DNA from: Halorussus salinus
Lineage (GTDB): Archaea > Halobacteriota > Halobacteria > Halobacteriales > Haladaptataceae
Reading direction: 5' to 3'
NCBI RefSeq assembly: GCF_004765815.2
Contig: NZ_SBIS02000008.1
Coordinates: 186,001-250,000, forward strand
Length of the DNA stretch: 64,000 bases
This document shows positions 8,074 through 16,686 of this stretch, piece by piece; positions within the stretch are counted from its first letter, which is position 1, and each line of letters opens with the position of its first letter. The translations under genes and the position numbers were made by a program. Under the pieces are notes generated by a model, which saw only the letters and a program-made list of their open reading frames with translations, was not told the DNA's origin and made no database searches.

Positions 8074-9435
8074 TCAGTCGAGGAGGTCCACCAACTCGGA
8101 CACGTCGCGGTCCTCCAACTGCAACACGGTCTCGACTATCTCGTCGCGGCGCGCCTCGTCGTAGCGTTCTCCGGCGGTCTCGTGGAACTTGCGCTCGATT
8201 GCGTCCCACGACATCGAGTCGTTGGGGTGGCCCTCGAACCCGTCTTTCTCGATGCGGTAGACCGTTCCGTCGTCGGTCTCGACCGTGACGTGGGCGGGCA
8301 TCTCGCCGTTCTCGAAGCGTTCGGTGAGTTCCGGGTCCTCCTCGACCTCGACGGTTCTGAGCAGTTCCTGTACGTCCGACCGGCGGATGCGCTCGGGGTC
8401 GTACTGGTCGTTGCCCATCTCGCGGTCGAGGAGCGCCGCCGCGAGCATGTAGGGGAGCGAGTGGTCGGCTTGGGCCTTCGTCTCGACCTCGTAGCGACTC
8501 CCCTCGCCGCCGCCGATGATGAGTTTCGCGCCAGCGAACGTGTCGAGGTGGATGCGCGCGACCGATGCGGGGTCGATGGACTCGCGCTCGGCGAGTTCGA
8601 TGATGCCCTCCACCGCCGACTGGGCGTACGTCTCGGCGACGTACTTCTTCGTCATCACGTCGTGGACGCGCTCGGCGGGCGAGAAGTCGGCCTCGAACTC
8701 CCCGGAGACGACTTGTTTCCACCCCTTCTGGCCCTCGAAGAGGTTCTTCGGGCCGTCCATGCCGTGCTTGGCGAGGAACGCCGAGTAGACCGCGTTCCGG
8801 GCGGCGTTGGCCGACGCGACGCCCTTCCACTCCGAGATGCCTTCGGTACGGGTCACGCGGAGGGCGTTGTGCGCGGTGCCCGCGATGCCGACCGCCGACC
8901 GCAACTGCTCGCGGTCGAGACCGAGAATCGTCCCCGCCCCGGTCGCGGCGGAGACGACGGTGTGGGTCACGTGGTCCCACCCGCGCTCGCGGACCGGCGC
9001 GTTCCACGCGAGTTCGGCCTGCACCTCGTAGGCCACGCCGACCGCCGCGAGTAACTCCTCGCCCGAGGCGTCGGCGTACTCCCCGCAGGCGACGATTCCG
9101 GCCACGTTGTCGCTCGGGTGGGGCGTCTCGCCGGGCGCGAGAAACGAGTCCATGTAGTCGAGATAGCGCACCAGCGTCGTGTTGTACATCGTCGCGTCGG
9201 GCGGCGAGGCGGTCGTCGCCCCGGAACTACCTGCACCGCCCCACAGCGTGCATCCCTCGCCGCCGAACTCGGCCACCGTGTCGCCGACGACGCCGACCGG
9301 TTGCTCGTCCATCGCCGCGATTGCGATACCGAGCGAGTCCACGATTCGCTTCTTTAGCTCGTCTGCCGTGTCGTCGCTCAGGTCCGCGAAGTCGAGACCG
9401 AGCGCGAAGTCGGCGATGTCTGCGGTCGTGGTCAT
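8074..9435 (-). CDS. MmgE/PrpD family protein (2-methylcitrate dehydratase-like)
   Basis: 453 residues from MTTTADIADFALGLDFADLSD; an ATG three codons earlier (9444) is possible. The pattern DELKKRIVDSLGIAIAAM, TLVRYLDYMDSFLAPGETPHPSDNVAGIVACGEYADASG, and TEGISEWKGVASANAARNAVYSAFLAKHGMDGPKNLFEG is typical of the MmgE/PrpD fold. The family includes 2-methylcitrate dehydratase, cis-aconitate decarboxylase and uncharacterised hydratases/isomerases. No prpB or prpC partner is nearby, so the propionate pathway is not supported by context. Length matches the family. Confidence 0.85.
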   Translation of the reverse strand: MTTTADIADFALGLDFADLSDDTADELKKRIVDSLGIAIAAMDEQPVGVVGDTVAEFGGEGCTLWGGAGSSGATTASPPDATMYNTTLVRYLDYMDSFLAPGETPHPSDNVAGIVACGEYADASGEELLAAVGVAYEVQAELAWNAPVRERGWDHVTHTVVSAATGAGTILGLDREQLRSAVGIAGTAHNALRVTRTEGISEWKGVASANAARNAVYSAFLAKHGMDGPKNLFEGQKGWKQVVSGEFEADFSPAERVHDVMTKKYVAETYAQSAVEGIIELAERESIDPASVARIHLDTFAGAKLIIGGGEGSRYEVETKAQADHSLPYMLAAALLDREMGNDQYDPERIRRSDVQELLRTVEVEEDPELTERFENGEMPAHVTVETDDGTVYRIEKDGFEGHPNDSMSWDAIERKFHETAGERYDEARRDEIVETVLQLEDRDVSELVDLLD

Positions 9436-9659
9436 AGGTGACATCCGGCGACCGCGAGCAAAAAACGGCGCGTGCGTTCAGGTGGAAATCGGAGTCGAAG
9501 GTGGAGTAACCTCGGATTACGGCGGCGGTGAGTTCCGGCGAGAGACCGGGAATCCGGCGGCGAGCGCGACCGCAGGTGTCGTCCACGTTCGGAACCGCGT
9601 CCCGCGGGACGACCTGTCGCACGTCCATGAGAGTCGGCTCCGAGCGGAACGCAGAAATC

Positions 9660-10196
9660 CTACCCGTCCCAGTAGATGCTCGCCTCGCCGTCCTCGCCCT
9701 CGTCGGCCCGACCGTCGCCGTCCGCGCGGGTCATCGCCGCCAACTTCTCGCGGTTGACGTGTTCCACGATGTCCAGCGCCTCGTCCATCCACGCGTAGAG
9801 GCCGACCGTGAGTCGCTTGCGGACCTCCTCGACCGGCACCGGCGAGTAGACGTTGACGTACCCGCCGTCGGTGAGGAGTCGCTGGCGCTTGTCGAGGACG
9901 CCCACGTCGGTCAGGTGGTTCACCTGTCGGCCGACCGTGCTGCGGTCGATACCGAGTCGCTCGGCCAGTTCCGCCGCGGTCGATTCGCCCTCCTCCATCA
10001 GGCAGAGACAGACCTTCAGACCGGTCTCGGAGATGCCGAACACCTCCCGGAGGACGACCGCGAGGTCGGGATGCTCGACCGGTTCGGCTTCGACGGACTC
10101 CATCGACTCGCCGCAACACGCGGTCGCGTCGCCGAACGAAACCCCGCCGCACTCGCCGCACTCGTACACCTCGCGGGGCGTGGCACGTTCACTCAT
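9660..10196 (-). CDS. TrmB-type winged-helix regulator with N-terminal zinc motif
   Basis: 178 residues from MSERATPREVYECGECGGVSF. Residues 12-29 carry CGECGG and a CC pair, a probable small zinc ribbon. Residues about 55-120 are a winged helix (ISETGLKVCLCLMEEGESTAAELAERLGIDRSTVGRQVNHLTDVGVLDKRQR) of TrmB/MarR type. The C-terminal part (EVRKRLTVGLYAWMDEALDIVEH) is a helical dimerisation region. Haloarchaeal relatives are transcription regulators. It is convergent with nothing and lies between MmgE/PrpD and the surface protein gene; no operator is obvious. Confidence 0.75.
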   Translation of the reverse strand: MSERATPREVYECGECGGVSFGDATACCGESMESVEAEPVEHPDLAVVLREVFGISETGLKVCLCLMEEGESTAAELAERLGIDRSTVGRQVNHLTDVGVLDKRQRLLTDGGYVNVYSPVPVEEVRKRLTVGLYAWMDEALDIVEHVNREKLAAMTRADGDGRADEGEDGEASIYWDG

Positions 10197-10329
10197 GATT
10201 CCCGGTTGGACGCGACGGCACAAGACCGTTCGGTGAGTCCCGAGTTACGCGGTTACGAGTCGGTAACTCGCGGCCTTCTACGTCCCGCGCGAGAACGAAG
10301 CGGAGAGAGCGACGAAGACTCCTCGGTCG

Positions 10330-12504
10330 TCAGCGCCGCCGGACGACGAACGCCGCGCCAGCCAGCAGGACCGCCGCGAGCGCGACGAGCGCGGCACCGA
10401 CGCCGAATCCGGGGGCGGGGGCGGTCCCCGCCTCGGCGACGGTCGTCGTGTCGTCGGCGACGGCCGCTTCGGTTTCTGTCGCGGTCTCCTCGGTCGTCGT
10501 CTCACCGTCGGCTTCGGTCGTCTCCGCGCCGCCAGCACCCTCCGCGGTCGTGGTCTCTTCGGCCGCGGTCTCGGTCTCCATCTCGGTCGTCGTCTCTTCG
10601 GCCGCCGTCTCCTCGGCCGTCGTCGTGGTCTCGTCGGCGGCACCGGTGTCTTGGTCGCCCGCTTCGCCGTCGGCCGCGCCGCCCGCTTGGCCGGTGGCCT
10701 CACCGCCGACGACGCCGGTCACGCGGGCCCGCGGTTCGTCGATGGTCATCGTGACGCTCGTGTTCGTCGGCACGTCCGAGAAGTCGAACGTCGCTTCCCA
10801 CGTGCCCTCCTCGGAGACGGTCGCGGTCTGGCGCTTGAGGAACGGGTTCCGGCCGGTGTTGAACGCCTCGATGTTCAGCTCCGTGCCGGGCGCGAGCGTG
10901 CTGGTGCCCGAGACGGTCGCGTCGCTCGACGCCGGGACTTGGACCGGCTGGTCGAACGAGGTCGAGCGGTTGACCACCGTGAAGTTGCTCACGAGCGAAG
11001 TCCCGTTGCCCTCCTCGACGTAGGGGTTGGCCGACGAAATCGTGAAGTTGGCGCTGTACTGCGCGCCCTCCTCCAGCCTGTCGGAGTCGATGACGAGGAA
11101 GAACTGGTTGCCAGACTCGTCCACGACGAGTCGCCCCCGATTCAGCGGCACCTCGGTCGGCGGCACGTTCAGTCCGCCGGTGTTCGTCAGAGTCATCGAG
11201 ACGCCGGTCTGGTTGTTGTTCAGGTCCGACATGTTCTGCACGTAGCCGTAGAGACCGGACGCCTGCACTTGGACGATGGCCCAGTCTTGGAACGCGATGT
11301 CACTGTCTTGGGCCGCGACTTCACCGATCTGGGCCGCGGTGTTCACGTTCGTCCGGTCGGGAGCGGTCCACGTCTGGATGCCCTCCGTCGAGCGTTCGGT
11401 CAGGAGGATGGACCCGACCGCGGTGCGGGACGCGCCCACGGTCAACTGAATCGGATACGTCGCCGCGTCGAGGCGGCCCGGAATCGGGTTGGTCTCCAAC
11501 TGGAAGTCGGTGTAGCTGTCCTCGCCGACGACCGAGATGCCCGGCGAGTCGGGCGAGATGCCCGCGCGGAACGTGTTCATCTCGACGGTCGCGGTGCCGT
11601 CGCCGTTCTCGTCCACGACGGTGAACCGCGAGAGGTAGTTGACCTGCCGGGACCCGAGTTGGACGATGGCGCTATCGGTCCCGTCGAAGGTGACGTTGAA
11701 CCGAACCACGTCGCCGCGCTCCTCGGTGTAGGTCGCGTTACCGAGCGACGCGGTGCCGTCGACGGGTTCCGAGACCGTCACGCTCGCGGTGTCCTGTGCG
11801 GTGCCGTCGGCCGTCACGACTCGAACGTCGTACGTGCCGGGTTCGACGCCCGAGAAGTTGGCCTCGTAGAAGGCGTTGCCGCCTGCCTCGCGCGTGGCGA
11901 CCGCCCGGCCGTCACGGACCTCGACCGACTCGAAAACGTCGGCGAGTTGTTGATTGCTCAGGTTCTCGGAGAACAGATAGAAGCCGTAACCCGCCCGGTT
12001 GGACTGCAAGCGGAGGTCGGTCAGCGCGTCGGTGCTGTCGTCGTTCAGCACGGTACGGTCGGCGAAGGAGGCGTTCAGCGTCTGGTTGGCGATTTCGAAG
12101 CTCGCCTCGCCGACGCTCCCGGTCCCCTGCACGCTCCCGTTCTGGAGGACGACGGGCTCATCGTCCTCGTTCACGACGACGAACTGGCCGTCGAGATTGC
12201 TCGTGCTGAAGATGGCCGACCCGGAGCCGTCCAGCAGGACCTCGGTCTCCAGCGACCCGACCTCGCCGTTCTGGACGCGCCGGACCGCCCAGACCTCGCC
12301 CGAGTTGGTCTGGTTCGCCGAGAACTGGAGGAACTGGCCCTGCCAGAAGGTTTCGCCGGAATCGACGGCCGAGAACTCCTCGCCGTCGTCTTGGGCTTGA
12401 TACGCCGTCTCTGCTCCCGTCACTGCGCCACCGGTCACGCCCGCCGTCACCGCGCTGACGACGAGCAGTGCTGTCAGCAGTACACTCTTGCGTGTTCGTG
12501 TCAT
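10330..12504 (-). CDS. BGTF-type surface glycoprotein with PGF-CTERM anchor
   Basis: 724 residues. A Sec-type signal peptide (KSVLLTALLVVSAVTAGVTGG) opens the protein. The mature part is rich in NxT/NxS glycosylation sequons and beta-strand segments and resembles the haloarchaeal BGTF surface-domain family related to S-layer glycoproteins. Residues about 595-690 are a Thr/Glu/Ala-rich stalk (repeats of TTTAEE, ETTTE, TAAEE). The end is a PGF-CTERM signal: PGF at 698-700, a hydrophobic helix and RRR, the target of archaeosortase ArtA, which removes it and lipid-anchors the protein outside the cell. The gene stands alone. Confidence 0.85.
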   Translation of the reverse strand: MTRTRKSVLLTALLVVSAVTAGVTGGAVTGAETAYQAQDDGEEFSAVDSGETFWQGQFLQFSANQTNSGEVWAVRRVQNGEVGSLETEVLLDGSGSAIFSTSNLDGQFVVVNEDDEPVVLQNGSVQGTGSVGEASFEIANQTLNASFADRTVLNDDSTDALTDLRLQSNRAGYGFYLFSENLSNQQLADVFESVEVRDGRAVATREAGGNAFYEANFSGVEPGTYDVRVVTADGTAQDTASVTVSEPVDGTASLGNATYTEERGDVVRFNVTFDGTDSAIVQLGSRQVNYLSRFTVVDENGDGTATVEMNTFRAGISPDSPGISVVGEDSYTDFQLETNPIPGRLDAATYPIQLTVGASRTAVGSILLTERSTEGIQTWTAPDRTNVNTAAQIGEVAAQDSDIAFQDWAIVQVQASGLYGYVQNMSDLNNNQTGVSMTLTNTGGLNVPPTEVPLNRGRLVVDESGNQFFLVIDSDRLEEGAQYSANFTISSANPYVEEGNGTSLVSNFTVVNRSTSFDQPVQVPASSDATVSGTSTLAPGTELNIEAFNTGRNPFLKRQTATVSEEGTWEATFDFSDVPTNTSVTMTIDEPRARVTGVVGGEATGQAGGAADGEAGDQDTGAADETTTTAEETAAEETTTEMETETAAEETTTAEGAGGAETTEADGETTTEETATETEAAVADDTTTVAEAGTAPAPGFGVGAALVALAAVLLAGAAFVVRRR

Positions 12505-12855
12505 GATTTCCCCATCTGCCCCCTCCCGCACAATCGCTTCTCGAACGGTCGTGCGGGCGTTCGTCGGACGTTCGGCGAATTCCGGTAAGTATCTTGTGAC
12601 GGTAGGCTTCGCTTGCGCCGGGATAAAGAGAGCCTAGCCCGGCGAACGCGCCACAACCGCCCGCCGAAACGGTCACTCCGCTCACGGCTTCGGGGCGTCG
12701 CTCGGACTCCGAACGGTTCGCTCCGACGCCGACCGCGGCTTTTTCCGGCCCAATCCGGGCTTTCCGGACCGTTTCGATGGTCGGCGAGAGACGACGCAAT
12801 CGGAATCCGACCCGTCGAACGGGAATATAAATACCGACCCGCCAAACTCCCGGAC
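12505..12855. other. Noncoding gap between divergent surface-protein and DUF998 genes
   Basis: 351 bases with no supported gene. A weak AT-rich ATACTTACC on the minus strand near 12585-12595 may promote the surface-protein gene with a leader of about 55-60 bases. The right end carries the DUF998 promoter described separately. The rest is GC-rich with no clear motif. Confidence 0.4.
12824..12833 (+). promoter_or_regulatory. TATA box that fixes the GTG start of the DUF998 gene
   Basis: AATATAAATA is centred 27 bases before the GTG at 12856, exactly where a leaderless haloarchaeal transcript would begin. This supports the GTG over in-frame upstream codons that would place the TATA box inside the coding sequence. 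Confidence 0.7.
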
Positions 12856-13467
12856 GTGTCTCGATTCAGGAACGTCGCTCGCGTCTCGGGTCTCGCCGCG
12901 CCGGTCGTCACGCTCGGCGCGATACTCCTCGCCACGCTCGTCTCGCCGTCGTTCTCGTGGGCCGACAGCGCGCTCTCGGACCTCGGCCGGGCCGGGGCGG
13001 GGACCGTACCGATTTTCAACGGCGGGCTGATTCTCGGTGCCCTCCTCGCGCTCCCGTACGTCGCGGGGGTCGCGCTCGCGGCCGAGCGACTCCTGACCCG
13101 ACTCGGGACCGCGACGTTCGGACTCGCCGCGGTCTCGATGGGACTGGTCGGCGTCTTCCCGAGTGGGACCGCCTACCACGCGCCCGCCGCAATCTCGCTG
13201 TATCTCTGCGTGACCTACGGGCTGTTCCTGTACGGTTCCGGACTCGTCCGGGCCGGTCCGAGGAGTCCCGTCCCCGAGCGTGGTGACGACACCACGCTCG
13301 GACTCGTCGCCATCTGGCTCGGCGTCGCCCACGTCACCTCGTGGCTGGCGTGGGCCGCGGGCCTGCGCGTCGGTCCCGGACTGGCGATTCCCGAGACCGT
13401 CGGCGCGGCAATCTTCGTCGCGTGGATTCGGCTGTCGTGGCCGCTGGTGACGGCAGAGACGGCGTAG
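12856..13467 (+). CDS. DUF998 family membrane protein
   Basis: 203 residues from a GTG (VSRFRNVARVSGLAAPVVTL). Several hydrophobic segments span most of the protein; the first loop contains PSFSWADSALSDLGRAGAGTVPIFNGGLILGA, the conserved motif of DUF998, where an S-x-L-S-D-L-G element follows the first helix. The third helix region has GTAYHAPAAISLY. The function of DUF998 is unknown; it is an integral membrane protein, loosely related to membrane-associated enzymes. A well-placed TATA box supports the start. It is followed by another small membrane protein with its own promoter. Confidence 0.8.
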   Translation: MSRFRNVARVSGLAAPVVTLGAILLATLVSPSFSWADSALSDLGRAGAGTVPIFNGGLILGALLALPYVAGVALAAERLLTRLGTATFGLAAVSMGLVGVFPSGTAYHAPAAISLYLCVTYGLFLYGSGLVRAGPRSPVPERGDDTTLGLVAIWLGVAHVTSWLAWAAGLRVGPGLAIPETVGAAIFVAWIRLSWPLVTAETA

Positions 13468-13564
13468 AGCAGTGAGTTCCGTTTCGAGGAGTCTCCCGGA
13501 GCGTCGCCCTGACGCCGACCGGGGACCGGCAATCGCTGGCCAGCCCGCTCGTGTAAATCGAGAA

Positions 13565-13574
13565 ATGTTTATTG
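13565..13574 (+). promoter_or_regulatory. TATA-like box for the 13600 membrane gene
   Basis: ATGTTTATTG is centred about 30 bases before the ATG at 13600, consistent with a leaderless or near-leaderless transcript. Confidence 0.5.
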
Positions 13575-13599
13575 TCGAGCAGTAGGGAGAGGTCGGTAG

Positions 13600-14229
13600 A
13601 TGATTCGCTCGGAACTACGGGAACTGCTCGAAAGGGAGACCGGACTCCTGCTCCTGATCGCGGGAGGAGTCCTCTCGGTCCAGATCGCGGTCGGTGCGCT
13701 TCCGGATTTCGTCGGGGTCACCGTCCGACCGGGACTGCCCGAGTGGGCTGGCGTCGTCGTCTCTATCGGACAGTTCGCACTCGTCGGCTTCGGACTCGGA
13801 CTCCCGTTCGTCGCGTTGTTCGGCCTGTATCACCGCCTGCGTTCCGAGGCTCCTCGGCTGGCAGTCGCGGGTGGCGCGCTGATGACCCTCGCGCCGATTC
13901 TGTTTTTCGGCGGTCTCCTGAGCGCGCTCCTCGCTCCGCTCCCCGACTCGCCGTCTCTACTCTTTCTCGGTCCGTTACCGTACGTCGTGGGGACTGCGTT
14001 GTTCGGACTGGCCTTCCTCCGGCGAGACGGTTCCGTCTCCTCGGTCGGGATTCCGGTACTCGTCTTCTCGGCGACGTGGATTCTGGCGTACGCCCTCGGT
14101 CTGCGACACGGGGAGCTTCCGGGATGGATGCCGTTCGTGGAACTCCTCGCCGTCTCCCTCGTCGCGATGGGATATCTACTCTCCGGTAACTCGACCGCCC
14201 GGAACGACGGTGTTCCCGCTCGTAGCTGA
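13600..14229 (+). CDS. Uncharacterised multi-pass membrane protein
   Basis: 209 residues, mostly hydrophobic, with about six membrane segments: around 15-33, 50-75, 84-110, 120-140, 148-165 and 175-195. Charged residues cluster at the N-terminus (MIRSELRELLERETG) and in the short tail (NSTARNDGVPARS). I do not recognise a family. It has its own promoter and lies convergent to the potassium channel gene, so context gives no function. Confidence 0.65.
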   Translation: MIRSELRELLERETGLLLLIAGGVLSVQIAVGALPDFVGVTVRPGLPEWAGVVVSIGQFALVGFGLGLPFVALFGLYHRLRSEAPRLAVAGGALMTLAPILFFGGLLSALLAPLPDSPSLLFLGPLPYVVGTALFGLAFLRRDGSVSSVGIPVLVFSATWILAYALGLRHGELPGWMPFVELLAVSLVAMGYLLSGNSTARNDGVPARS

Positions 14230-14266
14230 CCGTCCGCGGTCGTACTTCGCGAGCGAATTTTCCGGC

Positions 14267-15898
14267 TCAGTTCGCCAGCGTCGTGAACCGATTGACGCCC
14301 TCGTCGGTCCCGGCCACGATTACGTCGTCGTCGCGCCGGAACCGGAAGTCGGGGCCGACCTCGGTCAGAATCGTCCCGTTTCGCTCGACGGCGACGACCG
14401 TACAGCCGGTCCGGGCGCGCACGTCGGCCTCCGCGAGGGTCTGGCCCGCGAACTCCGGCGCGGTCGTCCGGACGATTTCGACCTGCTTGTCCATCGAGAT
14501 GACCTCCTCGCGTTCGAGGATGGTCGAGGCGAGCATCCGACCGGAGACAGTGGCCAGCGCCAGCACGTAGTCCGCGCCAGCGCGGTAGATTTTCTGGACG
14601 TTCTCGGTCTCCTCGGCGCGGGCCAACACCTCGATGCCGGGGTTGAGGTCCCGCGCGACCAGCGTGCCGAAGCCCGTGAGCGTGTCGTCGGCGATGGTGA
14701 ACACGACCGTCCGGGCCTCCTCGATTCCGGCCTCCTCCAAGGTCTCGGGTTCGGTCGTGTCGCCCACCACGTCCACGCCGGGTTTGTCTTCGATGTCCAC
14801 CACGGTGTAAGGGATGTTCGAGGAGGCCAGCGCGTCGGTGACGGTCGAACCCACTTCGCCGTGGCCGACGACGAGGACCGTGCCCCGTCGGGGTCGGTGG
14901 GCCTGCGACCGGGTGAGCTTCTTCAGGCGTTCGAGTTGGACCTGTCGCCCGGTGACCAGCAGGACCGTCCCGGCGGTCAGTTCCACGTCGGGCGACAGCG
15001 GCGTGTCGAACTCCCCCTGTACCCACGCGCCGATGACGTTCGCGCCCGACCGCTCGCGGATGCCGCTCTCGGCGAGGGTGTGGCCGACCAACTCGCTCCC
15101 GCGCTGGATGGACAGCTCCGCGATTTCGAAGTCCTCGCCGATTTCGACCGCGCTCCCCAGTTCCGTCGAGACGGCGGTCGTCACCTTGTCCGCCAGACTC
15201 TCGCCGACGAGTCGGCGGGGCGACAGCACTTCGTCCACGCCCGCGAGTTCGTGGTACGTCTCGTGTTCGGGTTCCTCCACGACGCTGACGACGCGCGCGT
15301 CGGCCTCGGCCTCGCGGGCGGTCAGGACGATGCTCACGTCCACCTCGTCGCTGGCGTCGGCGACCAGCGCGGTCGCTCCGGCCAAGTTCGCGGCGTTCAG
15401 CGTCTCGACGGACTCGGGGTCGCCGTGAATCACCGAGTGGCCCGACTCGTAGAGTTCGAGGGCCTCCTCGCGGTCGGGTTCCACGATGACGTACTCCACG
15501 TCCCACGACTCCAGCTCCGAGATTAGCGCCTCGGCCCGCGGCGAGTGCGTGCAGATGATGACGTGGTCTTCGAGGTCTTCGACCGCGGTCGGGATGGTGG
15601 TCGAGAGGGCCTCCTCGAACAGCGGCACGACGAACACCGGAAGCGCCATGAAGATGAGTAAGACGCCCGTCAAGTCCATCACCATGACGAAGACGTTCAT
15701 CTCCAGCGTCTCCCACCCCGCGTCCGAGCCGTACCCTGTCGTCGTGAACGTCTCGATGACCACCTGTAACGACCTGTAGAAGGGCTGGTGGTGGTCCTCG
15801 TAGACGGACATCCCGTAGTCGTACGCCATCGCGAAGGTGAGGATGACGACGGCCAGCGTCGAGAGGTAGTAGACGGTCCGGCGCTTCCACGTGTCCAT
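14267..15898 (-). CDS. Potassium channel with two RCK (TrkA-N/TrkA-C) modules
   Basis: 543 residues. Two N-terminal membrane helices (about 8-26 and 70-95) flank a pore loop with the selectivity filter TTGYG at 53-57. A first RCK-N domain follows from about 110 (HVIICTHSPRAEALISEL), then an RCK-C domain around 255-325 (IAELSIQRGSELVGHTLAESGI), a second RCK-N from about 340 (GTVLVVGHGEVGSTVTDALASSNIPYTVVD) and a second RCK-C to the end. The second nucleotide-binding loop, GHGEVG, is intact; the first (CTHSPRAE) is degenerate, so it may bind a different ligand. Potassium gating by nucleotide or cation is the expected role in a halophile. Confidence 0.9.
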   Translation of the reverse strand: MDTWKRRTVYYLSTLAVVILTFAMAYDYGMSVYEDHHQPFYRSLQVVIETFTTTGYGSDAGWETLEMNVFVMVMDLTGVLLIFMALPVFVVPLFEEALSTTIPTAVEDLEDHVIICTHSPRAEALISELESWDVEYVIVEPDREEALELYESGHSVIHGDPESVETLNAANLAGATALVADASDEVDVSIVLTAREAEADARVVSVVEEPEHETYHELAGVDEVLSPRRLVGESLADKVTTAVSTELGSAVEIGEDFEIAELSIQRGSELVGHTLAESGIRERSGANVIGAWVQGEFDTPLSPDVELTAGTVLLVTGRQVQLERLKKLTRSQAHRPRRGTVLVVGHGEVGSTVTDALASSNIPYTVVDIEDKPGVDVVGDTTEPETLEEAGIEEARTVVFTIADDTLTGFGTLVARDLNPGIEVLARAEETENVQKIYRAGADYVLALATVSGRMLASTILEREEVISMDKQVEIVRTTAPEFAGQTLAEADVRARTGCTVVAVERNGTILTEVGPDFRFRRDDDVIVAGTDEGVNRFTTLAN

Positions 15899-16015
15899 TC
15901 AGTGGTGGTTTTCGCCGGATGCTATATTGGGCTTGGGGTCCGCGGCCGTCACTTCCCCGAGAGAGTGTCGGTAACTCCCCGAATGAATTGCGACTCCTCG
16001 TTCGATGAGTCGCGA

Positions 16016-16630
16016 CTACTCCCTCGACCGGAACCGTCCGAGGACGGACATGATTTGGTCGAACGACGAACTCGTCAGGACGCCCAAGGCGGTGTCTCCC
16101 TTCTCGTAGACCGCGAGGAGTCGCTCGACTTTCTCTAAGTCGCGGTCCGCGCGTTCCGAATCGGCCTCCCGGAGCGTCTGGGCCGCCTCGTCGAGCGCCC
16201 GCGTCATGATTTTCACTTCGCTTCGGACCTCTTGGTTGAGCAACTGCTGGAAGACGTACCAGAAGTCGGTATCGGCCTCGAAGTAAGCCTTCTTCCCCTC
16301 GCCGGGAATCGACCGGCGGTGGACGAAGTGGTACCGCTCCAGTGCGGACATCGCGGTGCTGACCGTGGACTTGGCGTAGTCGCTCTCGGCCACCAACTCG
16401 TCCAGCGACAGCGGCTCCTCGGCGAAGTAGAGCAGTCCGTAGAGGCGGCCGTAACTGGGCTTGATACCGTAGACTTCCGCGGCGCGGGCCATCGCTTCCA
16501 CGACCTCCTCGCGCGCTCGTTCGGTCGCGTCCGAGTCGGCAGGAGTGCCCGACTCAGTTCCGGTGTTCGCTTCCGGGGCGGTGTCGGACGGGCCGTCGGT
16601 CTCGGCGGCGTCTCCGTCGGAGTCTGTCAT
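16016..16630 (-). CDS. GbsR/MarR-type transcriptional regulator
   Basis: 204 residues. After an acidic, low-complexity N-terminus (residues 1-42) comes a winged-helix domain: YGIKPSYGRLYGLLYFAEEPLSLDELVAESDYAKSTVSTAMSALERYHFVHRRSIPGEGKKAYFEA. The order, spacing and the K-S-T-V-S recognition helix fit GbsR-type regulators, which often sense osmolytes or drugs. It starts 56 bases from, and diverges from, the ABC exporter genes. A single AT-rich element midway is positioned at about 28 bases from both starts, and a near-palindrome overlaps the exporter start, so self- and exporter-repression is a reasonable inference. Confidence 0.8.
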   Translation of the reverse strand: MTDSDGDAAETDGPSDTAPEANTGTESGTPADSDATERAREEVVEAMARAAEVYGIKPSYGRLYGLLYFAEEPLSLDELVAESDYAKSTVSTAMSALERYHFVHRRSIPGEGKKAYFEADTDFWYVFQQLLNQEVRSEVKIMTRALDEAAQTLREADSERADRDLEKVERLLAVYEKGDTALGVLTSSSFDQIMSVLGRFRSRE

Positions 16631-16653
16631 CGCTCGACCTTACGTCACCGAAA

Positions 16654-16663
16654 CCAATAAATC
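16654..16663. promoter_or_regulatory. Shared bidirectional TATA-like element
   Basis: CCAATAAATC on the plus strand reads as a TATA-like ATTTATTGG on the minus strand. Its centre (about 16658) is 28-29 bases from the GbsR start (16630) and from the ABC ATPase start (16687). It is the only AT-rich box in the 56-base gap, so one element may set both leaderless transcripts. Confidence 0.55.
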
Positions 16664-16668
16664 GCGTC

Positions 16669-16686
16669 ATACGGAATATTCGGTAT
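16669..16686. promoter_or_regulatory. Near-palindromic operator candidate
   Basis: ATACGGAATATTCGGTAT pairs with itself at eight of nine positions (only 16673/16682 mismatch) around a perfect GAATATTC core. It ends one base before the exporter ATG and covers the expected transcription start, an ideal repressor site for the adjacent GbsR-type regulator. Confidence 0.55.

Noticed and set aside
13830..15890. A 686-codon minus-strand open frame overlapping the potassium channel
   Set aside because: Different frame on the same strand as the channel gene; Arg/Gly-rich with no domain, a compositional shadow.
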